Origin: Lytechinus variegatus | Taxonomy: Eukaryota > Echinodermata > Echinoidea > Temnopleuroida > Toxopneustidae | Direction: 5' to 3' | Length of the DNA stretch: 64,000 nt | NCBI RefSeq assembly: GCF_018143015.1 | Contig: NC_054742.1 | Location: 52,523,195 to 52,587,194, forward strand | Shown here: piece after piece, positions 12,190 through 23,331 of the stretch | Position numbering within the stretch: the first letter of the stretch is position 1 | Layout: the number at the start of each line of letters is the position of its first letter | The notes under the pieces: generated by a model | The model's input: the letters and a program-made list of their open reading frames with translations, nothing else | Databases searched by the model: none | What the model was told of the DNA's origin: nothing | Program-made: the position numbers and the translations under genes

Positions 12190-12321
12190 GTTGAAAGACT
12201 TCTTCAACAACAATTCAAAAAGCTTCTCCAAAATTACTTCTTCTTAAAAGTGTCAACTTCTGGCCAAGTCAATATGCCAGACACTTTATTTCAGTTTGTT
12301 TGTCATTTACAGTGTTTTTAG
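12190..12321 (-). other. 132 nt UQCC5-UQCC6 intercistronic spacer
   Basis: This stretch separates the UQCC5 stop from the UQCC6 ATG on the minus strand. It holds an AATAAA (12285-12290), further in-frame stops, and no convincing pyrimidine tract plus AG acceptor. It is too short for an ordinary stand-alone terminator plus promoter without overlap. Whether it separates two transcripts or joins two cistrons cannot be told from sequence. Confidence 0.7.
12285..12290 (-). terminator. Possible poly(A) signal of UQCC5
   Basis: AATAAA on the minus strand, 31 nt after the UQCC5 stop and 95 nt before the UQCC6 start. If used, it would leave only about 70-80 nt for the UQCC6 promoter and leader. Confidence 0.4.
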
Positions 12322-15300
12322 TTACTCCTTATATTCTTCCTCCAATCGTTTTGCATAGCGGCGTTCTGATTCTTTTCGCCTGTACACATCATCTGCAACA
12401 TACAAAGGATAAAAGGAAGAGAGAAATGACAAAGAAATGGAGGGAGAGAGCAAGCAAGCGAAAGAGATGAACAATTCACACCTTCAAAATGTCTACAAGA
12501 CTGCCTATCATTATCTGCGTTCTGTTGATGCGGTTTCTGTTCGTAGGAAGATAAGTGCCCTGAGGGACTTACTTACTTTCTTTAAAGTAGACAACCAAAG
12601 AATCAAAAGTATTTTATAATGACTTTTTGTGGTCATCATTGTAAAGGGGAAGTATAACTAATCAGATATATAACTTCACTTTTTAAAATAGTGATTAGAG
12701 TTTGCAGAAATCCGCTCTCAAAAATGACTTAATTTTCATGGCATGTTTCTGCCTTCGTCCGTCCTCTGGCGAGCTCCAGCTGAGTGACGTCACACCAAGA
12801 GCAGTGAGCAGCTGAGCTGACAGCAGCCCATTGAAGACGATCTTTCCAATCAGCGTTTTTTGCTCTTAGAATTGTTTATTCCTCTCAAGATTGGTCTTAT
12901 TACATAGATAAAAGTTTGAATTTTCTGAACAGTAAAATGAAATGCACATTTAACATATTTTGGTAACCGATATTTAGCTTAGAAAAAATTATTTGTTTTC
13001 AAGAAATATACGTGAATAAACAAAGCATATTTTCACTTAGAAATCATGCTTGCACCACATTGATATTATTATCAATATAAAGCATAGACATTCGTCTTCA
13101 CGACTGAATAAAAATTATGAAATTTAATCACGTAGCAGGTTCAGGAACCACAAAAAACACGGCAATATCCATCGCGAAATGATTGAAATTGCAGTTGGAT
13201 TGCCGAAGCATTGCGAGGCAACAGCAGCGAACGTACTTTGTTTGTATATCATTGTGAACCCAGGAGATTTAGAGACACGGTCTATGGACAAATCTGTACG
13301 CACGTTGAATTTTTTTATGAGTGCGGGGATCCTGGTTCGAAACTCTTTGATTTTTTTTTGGTTCGGGATTTTTTTTTAAAATTATATTCCTTCCCCGTTC
13401 CTACCAGCTCTTTTTTCTCTTTTTATTTTCATGTGAGATTCTAATCAGTCCTGTATTTATTAAACCTTACTTCTTAATTGCTGCTTTTGATTTTCAAGTT
13501 CTTGATTAGATTCTCTACTTAAATCATTTGGGCAGCAACTCACTCACTCACTGACTGGAGTGGAGCAACACACTGCAGTGGACAATCGGTCTTTACAGTC
13601 CACAATTCAATAAAAACGGGCAAAGGAACACACTTCTGATTCACGTTTGGTCTGAAGTTGTCGAAAACAGAAATTGAATATCACATTACATGAAGAAAAC
13701 GGTAAATTCAGAAGATATTGAACAGGTCAGTAAGGTGATTCAGTGCATGATGCACAGAGAGATGATGAGCTCGTCGATTGTGTGACGTCATTATTCTTGA
13801 CCGTTTTCGGCTGCGTGATTGTCGGTCTGGGGGGCTGAGAAGGGTGTCTAATCATTTCATTTCTTGCATTTCCACGACATCTATAAGACTTTTTAGTGAC
13901 ATATTTGTGTATAAAAAGACAATACCTTTCCATCCATATATAATTTGTCTATAATCATCACTTTCGTGAATTTTCTTCATGTGTATACTTTAATAGGGCT
14001 GGAATTCTCCTTTTTCCCCGTTTTGATGTTTCAAGTTTTAAACGTGGGGATTTCCTCATGCCTACCAGTAGATTCCCCACACACAGGATTGTTTCAGAGA
14101 GCAAGTGGTCTACTGACTCGTACTTTGCAACTCTTCCCTAGTGAACTCATGATTTTATTTTTATAGTGCTATGTACCTGTAGAGGTGGTAGTGGTGGTTG
14201 ATATCTTCTAATGGTACAACAGGTGCGAAAGTACAATCAGTAGCCCCGCCTCAAAATGTCTTGCATCTATACTTGTCAAGATCAAGCCTCAAGCTACGAG
14301 TAGGCAGTTCGGTGAAAAGCCACTTTCAGAATTTGTTTCAGCAACTGTGCACCCATGTAAAACAGGTGTCACACTGAAGGTTTTATGATGGTTGATATAT
14401 ATATTTGTAGTTATGGTAGCGTTCGATGGCGTATATAGGCCAGTGTTATAATCGAAAAAAGAGGACAAGAAGACGATGCTCATTCAGTTCCAATATAATC
14501 ATAATATTTACCCTTTCTTGATGGTAGAAAGGAATTAATGATGAAGTACAAAAGGAATATCAATGGGAAGTATACAAATGAAGAAATATAAACAGTATAA
14601 TGTGAACGCTATAGGACTCCTTTGTTAACGGCCAAGGGATGGGCCAGGAGAACAAACTGTGTGATTTTATGCGGGGTGGAGCGGTAGCTAATACCCCCAA
14701 AATCTATCTCTCATATATTTTGTACTCTGTATTTATACTCTGGACTTCATATGACAATCACGTTTCTATATTCTTGGACCAGTTGACTCATACTATTTCT
14801 GGATAAGAAGGAAATGGGTGTGTTTAGAAAGACCACAGTGAGTGAGAGTGGAAGAGAGAGACTGGGAGAGAGAAAGAGAGAAACCCTGATTCTGTAATGG
14901 TCATTTTCATGGAAGAAACCTTGTGTGACGTAGTGAACAAGTGGACATAAACAAAATAGTATTGGGTTAGTGAACTCTTTCGATTACAGTTCAACTAATG
15001 TTTCTTATTTTAAATCATATATTGATTATTTCTAATCTACTCTTACATAAGTATGAAGCCATTGCAGGAGGAAAAAAATCCTATCATACCATGAGAAACT
15101 TTGAAGTTATATGAATAAAATGACATATAATTCAATGGCATACCTTGCCTCACATTGCACTTTTAGAAAAGGGATTACACAGTCCCATTCATTGCATTTT
15201 GTGTACATGTATGGCAGTGAGTCCAAACTTCGCGCGTGTCCATACTTCGCGGACGATCATTATCTCAAAAACTAGCCAATATCCTTAAAATATGACATCA

Positions 15301-16595
15301 TCAACATGAAAAGCGACCTTAAATTACCCTTTGGTGAAAGTTTCTTTACAATGAGTTCAGTATTCATGAAAATATTGGCAAAAGATCAGTAAATTTGTCA
15401 CCGCCAGCACCCGTTTTGAAGAAATCTGATATTTTCAACAAGCATCACGATATCATCATGTTGCAACTTGCAAGCAGAAATCATCAAAAATGTGACTTAG
15501 ATGTGGTACTAACCGATTCTATAGCATTTTGCCATCAATCTGATATATTAATATATATTTCACTTTTTGAGTTTTTGTTTAAATCTCTACAAAATCTTTG
15601 GTGCGCGAAGTTAGTTCTCACTTTTTCTGAACAGTTTTCCAGCACAGCCCACATTCGCCGATCGGAATAGAATTTTGAGATCACGATACCGGCAAAACCC
15701 CTTGACCTACTTCACATTTTCGTCTATGATTTTATAGTTTACGATCTTGCCGTTAATGTGGTAACTATTTCTTGAATTGGTTTTGCATAAATTATATTTC
15801 GTGAAAAAAATTAAGCCTGATGAATATTTTTGAAAAGTGTGCGAAGTTTGGACACCCCATCAACATCATACGTTAAATCTACTTTTGCTGTAATTTAAAT
15901 ATCTGCACATTTGATTCTCCCCTTTGAACAGGAATATCTCTGTCAATATTTGACATCATGAGTTTAAGCACCATTCTTTTTCTTATTTCACAATCTTTCC
16001 AATGTTATCAAATTTGTTGGGATCCCTTCAAGATTTCAGACAAGCCTTCAATCATGCCATGGTTTCAATATTTTTTTTTGACAGAACATGAAAATCGGGG
16101 ATTCAACAATGAACAAAATCTACATATTTCCCCCTGTAAATTGTAATATCTCCCTCAATATATCACAAATGAGTTGATTGAAGCACCATTATTTCACAAT
16201 TTATTTTTACTTGCACGCTGTAAGTGTAAGCAATTTTTTATCGGATAATGTACATACACTTGCACGCGCACCAGTACGACAATACACCAGACGGTGGACT
16301 GTAATGTTTCCAGAAGAAGAAGAATTTTTCCAATGGTATCAAATTTGTTGGAATTCCTCCAAGATTTCAAAAAATCACCGAACTCCCATCAAACACACAC
16401 ACAAAAAATCACTCATGGGACTAGGAATTCAAACTTACAAAAGGTTTCTTGCCCTGGTGCTATTCTAGCATTAATCATAACCCATTCCAGTGCAGCTCCT
16501 GTAACGAAAAATATAGGTAAGAACCTATACACACCGAATGTCTTCTTTCCCGGCCACTTATTGAAGATTCTTCGAAGAGTTTTACTATAAAACAT
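12322..16595 (-). CDS. UQCC5: Ubiquinol-cytochrome c reductase complex assembly factor 5 (SMIM4)
   Basis: UQCC5 (formerly SMIM4) is a small inner-membrane mitochondrial protein that works with UQCC6 and the UQCC1/2 pair in building cytochrome b into complex III. Exon 1 is 16439-16595 (ATG at 16593-16595, donor gtaag) and exon 2 is 12322-12392 (acceptor gcag, TAA at 12322-12324). The junction splits a Tyr codon and restores GQETFYDVYRRKESERRY, the family hallmark. The product is 75 aa; human has 70. The N-terminal LRRIFNKWPGKKTFGVYRF is followed by a membrane helix (about residues 26-42) and a charged, helical C-terminal tail. The intron is about 4.05 kb and contains a miniature element near 15219-15856. 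An NRF1-like site lies about 45 nt upstream of the ATG. Identity is very secure. Confidence 0.95.
12393..16438 (-). other. UQCC5 intron
   Basis: This is a single 4.05 kb intron. Apart from the inverted-repeat element at 15219-15856, nothing coding was recognised. Short T-rich and purine-rich tracts (for example 14840-14882) are present. Confidence 0.6.
15219..15856. mobile_element. Inverted-repeat element with GTCCAAACTTCGC ends
   Basis: The left end, gagtccaaacttcgcgcgtg, is mirrored at the right end by gtgtgcgaagtttggacacc. The element is about 640 bp, lies in the UQCC5 intron, and carries no transposase frame. Confidence 0.65.
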
Positions 16596-16638
16596 TCTTG
16601 CCGACGATAATTACGCAAACACGGGCTCATGACATAGG

Positions 16639-16650
16639 GAGCATGCGCAG
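16639..16650 (-). promoter_or_regulatory. NRF1-like site upstream of UQCC5
   Basis: The minus strand reads CTGCGCATGCTC, close to the NRF1 consensus YGCGCAYGCGCR with a mismatch at the 3' end. It sits 44-55 nt upstream of the UQCC5 ATG. NRF1 controls many nuclear genes for respiratory-chain biogenesis, so its position before a complex III assembly factor is plausible. Binding is inferred only. Confidence 0.4.
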
Positions 16651-16925
16651 CGCAACAACAAGCATCGATCATGAACCACCCCCGCCCCGCCCCCCCCCCA
16701 AAAAAAATAATAAATAATGGCATTCACCCCACAAAGCCAAATAAATTTATTAATCATTTTGAGTATAAGTGCAATAAATTTCCTCTATTTTTGTTGTTGT
16801 TTTGTTTCATTTTCATCACAATGTCAGTAAATTGCGTACCAAAAGCATACTTGACATTGTACAGCAGTAAAACACGCATCAAATTGACTCCGTCAAGTTC
16901 ACATTTTTCACGGGAAACCATTTTT

Positions 16926-18020
16926 GTCTCACCTGCGAAGCAAAGTGAGACTATAGGCGCCGCTTTTTCCGACGGCGGCGGCGACGGCGGCGGCGGCGGC
17001 GGCGTCAACATCAAATCTTAACCTGAGGTTAAGTTTTTGAAATGACATCATAACTTAGAAAGTATATGGACCTAGTTCATGAAACTTGGCCATAAGGTTA
17101 ATCAAGTATTACTGAACATCCTATTAGAGTTTCATGTCACATGACCAAGGTCAAAGGTCATTTAGGGTCAATGAACTTAGACCATGTTGGAGGAATCAAC
17201 ATCGAAATCTTAACCTGTGGTTAAGTTTTTGAAATGTCATCATAACTTAGAAAATATATGGACCTAGTTCATGAAACTTGGACATAAGGTTAATCAAGTA
17301 TCACTGAACATCCTGCATGAGTTTCACGTCACATGACCAAGGTCAAAGGTCATTTAGGGTCAATGAACTTTGGCCGAATTGGGGATATCTGTTGAATTCC
17401 CATCATAACTTTGAAAGTTTATGGATCTGATTCATGAAACTTGGACATAATAGTAATCAAGCATCACTGAAAATTTTGTGCAAGTTTCAGGTCTCATGAT
17501 TAAGGTCAAAGGTCATTTAGGGTCAATGAACTTTGGCCGAATCAGGGGTATCTGTTGAATTACCATCATAACTTTGATAGTTTATTGGTGTAGTTCATTA
17601 AACTTGGACATTAGAGTAATCAAGTATCACTGAACATCCTGTGCACGTTTCAGGTCACATGACCAAGGTCAAAGGTCAATGAACTTTGGCCGAATTGGGT
17701 GTATCTGTTGAATTACCATCATAACTTTGAAAGTTTATGAATCTGATTCATGAAACTTGTACATAAGAGTAATCAAGTATCACTGAATATCCTGTTTGAG
17801 TTTCAGGTCACATGATCAAGGTCAAAGGTCATGTAAGGTCAATGAACTTTGGCCATGTTGGGTTTTTTGTTGAATAACCATCATATCTCTGTAAGTTTAT
17901 TGGTCTAGTTCATAAAAAGTGGACATAAGAGTAACCATGTATCACTGAACATCTTGTGCGAGTTAGAGTAGTATTCAAAGTCAGCACTGCTGCTATTGAA
18001 CCGCGTGATGCAGGTGAGAC
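16926..18020. mobile_element. 1.1 kb GTCTCACCTGC-ended element with internal tandem repeats
   Basis: The ends are exact inverted copies: GTCTCACCTGC at 16926-16936 and GCAGGTGAGAC at 18010-18020. Inside are a (GGC)n tract (about 16971-17004) and then about five units of 153-192 bp. Each unit carries catgaaacttggacataa-type and aatgaactttggccgaat-type words. Every unit also has a perfect AGGTCA-A-AGGTCA. There is no coding capacity. The structure fits a non-autonomous DNA element that amplified an internal minisatellite. Confidence 0.75.
17030..17960 (+). repeat. Tandem repeat of 153-192 bp units carrying perfect DR1 motifs
   Basis: The 13-mer AGGTCAAAGGTCA occurs at 17148-17160, 17340-17352, 17503-17515, 17666-17678 and 17819-17831. 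It is a direct repeat of AGGTCA with a 1 bp spacer, the DR1 layout bound by HNF4, COUP-TF and RXR-type receptors. The surrounding unit text is otherwise diverged by several percent between copies. Confidence 0.85.
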
Positions 18021-18323
18021 GGCCAGAGGCATTCCACTTGTTATACTTAATCTTCCTTGTAGATAATTATGATATAGTTTTCTTTTAAAGTAACTAAATA
18101 AGTAAAGATTTTCAGATATGGAATATACAGCAAATTATCAATGATGATTTCATGTAACAACGCAAACTATCAGTTCCTTGGTGAGCTGGATGCACAACAC
18201 CTTTCCTCATGTTTGCTTCACCAAGATAGGTACATCCAGGGATCCAGCTCACCTCAATAGTTAGCCCATCACCATCAGGAACAGTGATTATTATTTGCTT
18301 AATATTATAATAACCAAAATAGA

Positions 18324-19182
18324 CTTTGGAGCCTTCAACCAACATGAAGCTCTGCTTTTACTTTTGGCTCCCTCATATCCACATCTCTCATTTTCTTTCT
18401 CTGTCAATTATTTTAGAACCAATTACAAGAATACATTATAGAACTTTTTGTTTCTATTGTTATATTAGGTATGCATTTCATACTTAACAATATTTATTTA
18501 TGTTTGACTATGAAAATTTGTATTGTATGATATTATTGTTTGTATTGAGTCGTTGATTTTTTTGAAAATGTGAAATGTTGATGTGAATAAACCTTGAGAT
18601 ACGGATCAATCAAATATAAATTGGTGAGAAATCAAATGACATCACACATTTAGAAGAGAAGTTATGTTGGTAAAGTCCAAACATATGGAAACAAAAGTCA
18701 ATCCAAGGGTGCAGTTGAAATGCTTGCTATAATGACATTTCTCTATATGTATTAAAAATAAAGAGAAATGTCATTATAGCAAGCATTTCAACTGCACCCT
18801 TGGATTGACTTTTGTTTCCGTATGTTTGGACTTTACCAACATAACTTCTCTTCTAAATGTATGATGTCATTTGATTTCTCACCAATTTATATTTGATTGA
18901 TCCATATCTCAAGGTTTATTCACATCAACATTTCACATTTTCAAAAAAATCAACGACTCAATACAAACAATAATATCATACAATACAAATTTTCATAGTC
19001 AAACATAAATAAATATTGTTAAGTATGAAATGCATACCTAATATAACAATAGAAACAAAAAGTTCTATAATGTATTCTTGTAATTGGTTCTAAAATAATT
19101 GACAGAGAAAGAAAATGAGAGATGTGGATATGAGGGAGCCAAAAGTAAAAGCAGAGCTTCATGTTGGTTGAAGGCTCCAAAG
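18324..19182. repeat. Near-perfect 421 bp inverted repeat (hairpin)
   Basis: Arms 18324-18744 and 18762-19182 are reverse complements around a 17 bp loop. Only about three or four mismatches were noted on reading (for example gatacggatc against gatatggatc). The inner ends are gcttgctataatgacatttc and its complement. The outer ends are ctttggagccttcaaccaac and its complement. A transcript through it, for example LEMD3 readthrough on the minus strand, would fold into a long duplex. Confidence 0.93.
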
Positions 19183-20377
19183 ACCATGCATCATATTATG
19201 AATGACTGAAAAAAAACCCTCCTCTTACATGGCAATACCACTGATACATGTACTGACCTTCAAGTCAACACAGATTGCAGAATAAAGAAAAAAAAAGCCC
19301 AGACAAATAAATTATTTGTATTTACATTTTATTTCACAATTTTATTCATACAGAACACTCATGCAAGAAGCATAAAAAGTGCACACTCTCCTCCATGTTT
19401 CCGGAATTATAATGGCGATATTTCCCTACTGATTACAAAATTGTTGTATCATACAGGTGCTAGAACTATTCATGGAAAATTACAAGCATGGATATATATC
19501 ATTATAATTCTTGATTATGATTGTGAGTACATTAATCTGAGTACAGGTATTACAGGTTTTTTAAATACAAGTTTGTTGTAACTTTTGCAAGTTACATCTA
19601 TTAAGCATCTTTATATTGGCCTACTGGTGAAAAGTGGCAAACTGACCATTGATGGTAACTATTTTGCTCATTAATTACTGTAAAATATCTAACATTTGTG
19701 AAACCAACAATTAAATTTCCATAGCAATATAACATAAATAGAAAGTTATATGATTTTTAAAATAGCACCAAATCATTGCATTACAATATCTTTAGATAAT
19801 GTAAGCAATTTTATATTGTAAATCCTTTGTTCATGTCATCAATTTCTACAACATCGGGTACAAGTAAATAATTGGCATTCTTATTTGTTGTTAAATTTGA
19901 AGGGATAAATATGACTTTTAAAAAAATTGGAGTAATCGTATCATACAAAAACACTTTGAAAATAAATAATTCCTACTTGATCTGTGGTATTCTAAACTGT
20001 TCAAGAAGAAAATCTGTACTCAATATCATCAATGAAAGGCACGCCACAAGGCCCTGTTTCACAAAGCTTTGTTTTAAATAATAAATTGTTAAATTATATA
20101 CCAAGTCTGCTCTCGGCTAATCAAATGCCGGAATATCAGTAGCTTGAAACTTGCTATCAATAAGAAGACCCTGTTTGGGCTGATGTTTTCACAGTATAAT
20201 TAATAAATTGTTGAAACCCAGGATAACAAGATAGCACATTAAAACAGAGAAGATATCTGATATATCAAATGTACACTACATACACAATTGACGAGTAAAC
20301 AAGACAATGAATAATACTGATAATTATACAAAACTACATGTAGATGGATACTCAACTGCATAAAGCCAAAATCCATG

Positions 20378-20660
20378 ACCCATATTCTGAAGTCGTGTTT
20401 AATTTAAACTCTGGTCTGCAGTTGCGATTGAAGTATTTAATTATGACATAAATCTCTAACAGTAGAGGATCAATGAATCAGCTCATTTTATTTTCAAAAC
20501 CATTCTTAACTGTCTAGGAAGGATAAAGAAAATTCAGGAAAGAGCAGTGAACATAAGGAGCATACAATGCAAACAAAATTTTGACATGTTTGGCTTTCCA
20601 TAATTTTTAGCACTGAGTTAAACCATGGTCTAAGTTATTCCCGACTTCAGAATACGGGCC
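20378..20660. mobile_element. GGCCCGTATTCTGAAGT family element, copy 2
   Basis: It begins near cccatattctgaagtcgtgt and ends gacttcagaatacgggcc. The internal words aaccatggtctaagtta and tttaaactctggtctgc match the copy at 50938-51242. Non-coding. Confidence 0.75.
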
Positions 20661-20679
20661 TATGCCTTCACCATTGCAA

Positions 20680-21120
20680 GATCAGAAATATGTTACATAC
20701 CAAACTTCTAAAGAAATTCAAATAATGACCTCTACGACCTTCAATCAGATCATCCTCACTCACATTTGCATACATGAGAGAAAATGGAAGTTGAACTCTC
20801 AAGAAGCTCTCTAGTTATTGCAAGAAAAATATTTTGAGTCATATGACCTTTGAACCCATGACTCCAATATCTTTTCAGATCATCATCATGTCTATATGCA
20901 TACATGAGCTAGTTGATCCCTCTAACGGTTCTTTGGTTATTGCAAGATGGGGTATTTCGATGTACATTGACCTGTGAACTCTGACCTCATGACCCTAAAA
21001 TCTGATCACATCTTCGTCTTGTGCAAACTTGAAACAAGTTTTAAGATGATCCCGTAACTGCTATTCGATTATAAGAATAATTACATGCATATGACCTGAT
21101 GCATCCTCTAATAATTTCCT
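20680..21120 (-). repeat. Degenerate tandem repeat, tgacctttgaacc / aatcagatcatc type
   Basis: Related lines recur at about 100-150 bp spacing: aatcagatcatcctcactca, then cagatcatcatcatgtctat, then aatctgatcacatcttcgtc. Each is followed by ttgcatacatgag-like and gttgatccct-like words. A similar, equally decayed array lies at about 37050-37560. Non-coding. Confidence 0.5.
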
Positions 21121-23331
21121 AACTTATATATGAAGTTTATTTTTCAACTTACTGAACAAAGTATAGTTGCAGTATGAGAATATATATAAATATGAACATT
21201 AACATCATACAGACAAAAAAAAAATGTTTATATTCCGGGGCTACTTTTTCCAACATATGTCTACTGGCTGAATCTGGAACAATTGAGAAGCTTTAACATT
21301 ACAATGAATGGGAATTTTCCAGGTCACGTTTTTACTTAATTTCCAGGGCCCTTTTGAGCATTTCGGGGGTGAAATCATCTCGAGCCCTAAACAAGATTTT
21401 GCCTGCCATCGAATAGTATTGTGCCCAAAACATGATCTGACTAGTGCAATGATGTGGAAATACACAAGATATTTTAGTCGGACCCCACTCGTTCAAAGCA
21501 ATCGGTATCATAGTGCACCCTCTCCATCCCCTTGGGGAGTATTCTCCTAGCCTTGTCATATTCATATGCTTATCCAACAAAAACGTCGCACCCTACAGGG
21601 TATTCAACAAAGATGGTCAGGAGCAATGTAGATAAAATACAAGCCACAAGATGAAATCGACCAAATTGAAACCAAACTCAACAATCTAATGATTACAATG
21701 CTATATACCAACTCCTTTCAAATATAATGTAGGATACAATAACTTATCACACAGAACCATCTACACTAACCACACAGAATCACATAATCACTAATGGCTG
21801 GTATGAGATCAATTCAAAATAACATAACTAAAATCATTAGACACAAAAATTGTTATACAGAGAAAAATCATTAGATCAATTAAAATCAATTCAACAAAAC
21901 AAATAATACCTAATCATCCTCTCTTTAAAGTTTAATTTTTATTCCAATAATTGATCATTTATCTCATTCATATAACTGTTTACTAATAAATATTGTGCAT
22001 TCACTAATATACCAGCCATCAGTATGATCATGAATTTTGTGTGGTTTTCATTTCAAACACATCACTATTTCCTTTCACTTTACAGTAATCAACAATGTAC
22101 AATCTTTACACTCTATACATGTTTATCTTTCACTCTTACCAACCAATCTACAAGAGGTAGATAATGAAATAACTCCCAGCTTCAATCTTCAAAAATTATT
22201 TTGGATTAACCTTTCCTTACCATTAAAATACGATCAATTAATAAATTAAATCGCATTCATACTTTTTCTTCCTTTCATATTTCTTGTTTACTATGATTTC
22301 ATGCAATTTTTTGGGTGACTTAATATCCTACTTTTTGAAGACCCAAGTGGGTGTTTCATAGAGTAAGTTACGATTAACTTTACACACAACTGAGTTCTAT
22401 TCTTGTTCCCAAGTTTTTTTTTTGTGTGTTTAACATAGTTTGAATGAAATTTCTATAGTCTTCTGATAAAAATATTGATAAATAATAGACTGTACATTCA
22501 GAAGCTTGTACACAAAAAGAATATGAAATGTTGACAAGAATTTTAAGTTAGAAATATTGGATTAAAACTTCAAATGATTGGCATCAAAATGACTGGGGAT
22601 CTGATTTGGCAAACCAAGAAAAGGTCATCAGATGTTGGTCAAGTCTTGCACAACTTTATTCCTCGCCAAAATTTCCAAACATGATATGCCTCTACAAACA
22701 GCAAGATAAATTAAAGACTATTTATGTTGTCTGGTGGAATGTCTTCCAAGAAAAATAGAAAAGAAATATACAACACAAGGTGGAATACATTTGACAAGTG
22801 TTCCTTTTCTGAAATTATACTAGACGAAAATATATTGCTTAAAACAAAACAACCATCCGATCTATCAAGAACATCAAATCCTTCAATCATCTAGACCAGT
22901 GTACGTTTATGATAAGTTGGAAAATACTATTTGTAAGGAAATATTTTCCTAGTTTTTCCTTTTCAAACAGGGTAACCAAGCCTCTAATACAAATGGGAGT
23001 CCAGGTTGACCTCATGGCCACATTTTGCAGGCCTCGGTCTTGAGTCACTGTACAAAGTCTATGGAAGAGAGTTTTCCTTAGCTGTCTAGTGACTCGGAAC
23101 TCCTGTCCTCCACTATATCACTGCCACTATCTTAACATTTCCTTTTAATACCTCAATAGAAAATATGAACGTCCTGCGATCACTTTGTTTGGTTGCAGGA
23201 GAAAAGGGGTTAACTTGCTTGGCACCATACTTGGCTTTGGTATAAAAGGGGCCTCTGAGATTAATAACAACTCACATTCTCTTCCTTCATATCAATATAA
23301 ACTAGAAAAGCAGAAAGTCACAAAGGGGTGA

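Larger units (their letters stand above)
19183..23331. other. Region downstream of LEMD3, presumed 3' UTR plus intergenic DNA
   Basis: No coding exon was recognised. The minus strand carries AATAAA signals, one at 22655-22660 about 670 nt after the LEMD3 stop. It therefore probably includes the LEMD3 3' UTR. It also holds one element at 20378-20660 and a degenerate repeat at about 20680-21120. Confidence 0.5.

Noticed and set aside
12190..12392. UQCC5-UQCC6 fusion protein by stop readthrough
   Set aside because: The two frames are in register, but at least two in-frame TAA codons separate them, so no plausible fusion exists.
16671..17021. 116-codon frame ending in a poly-Gly stretch
   Set aside because: It runs across the border of a mobile element and ends in its (GGC)n tract, so it is not a gene.
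18112..18345. 77-codon minus-strand frame at the edge of the hairpin
   Set aside because: Not recognisable as any family and partly overlaps the inverted repeat. There is no exon partner, so it was not called as a gene.
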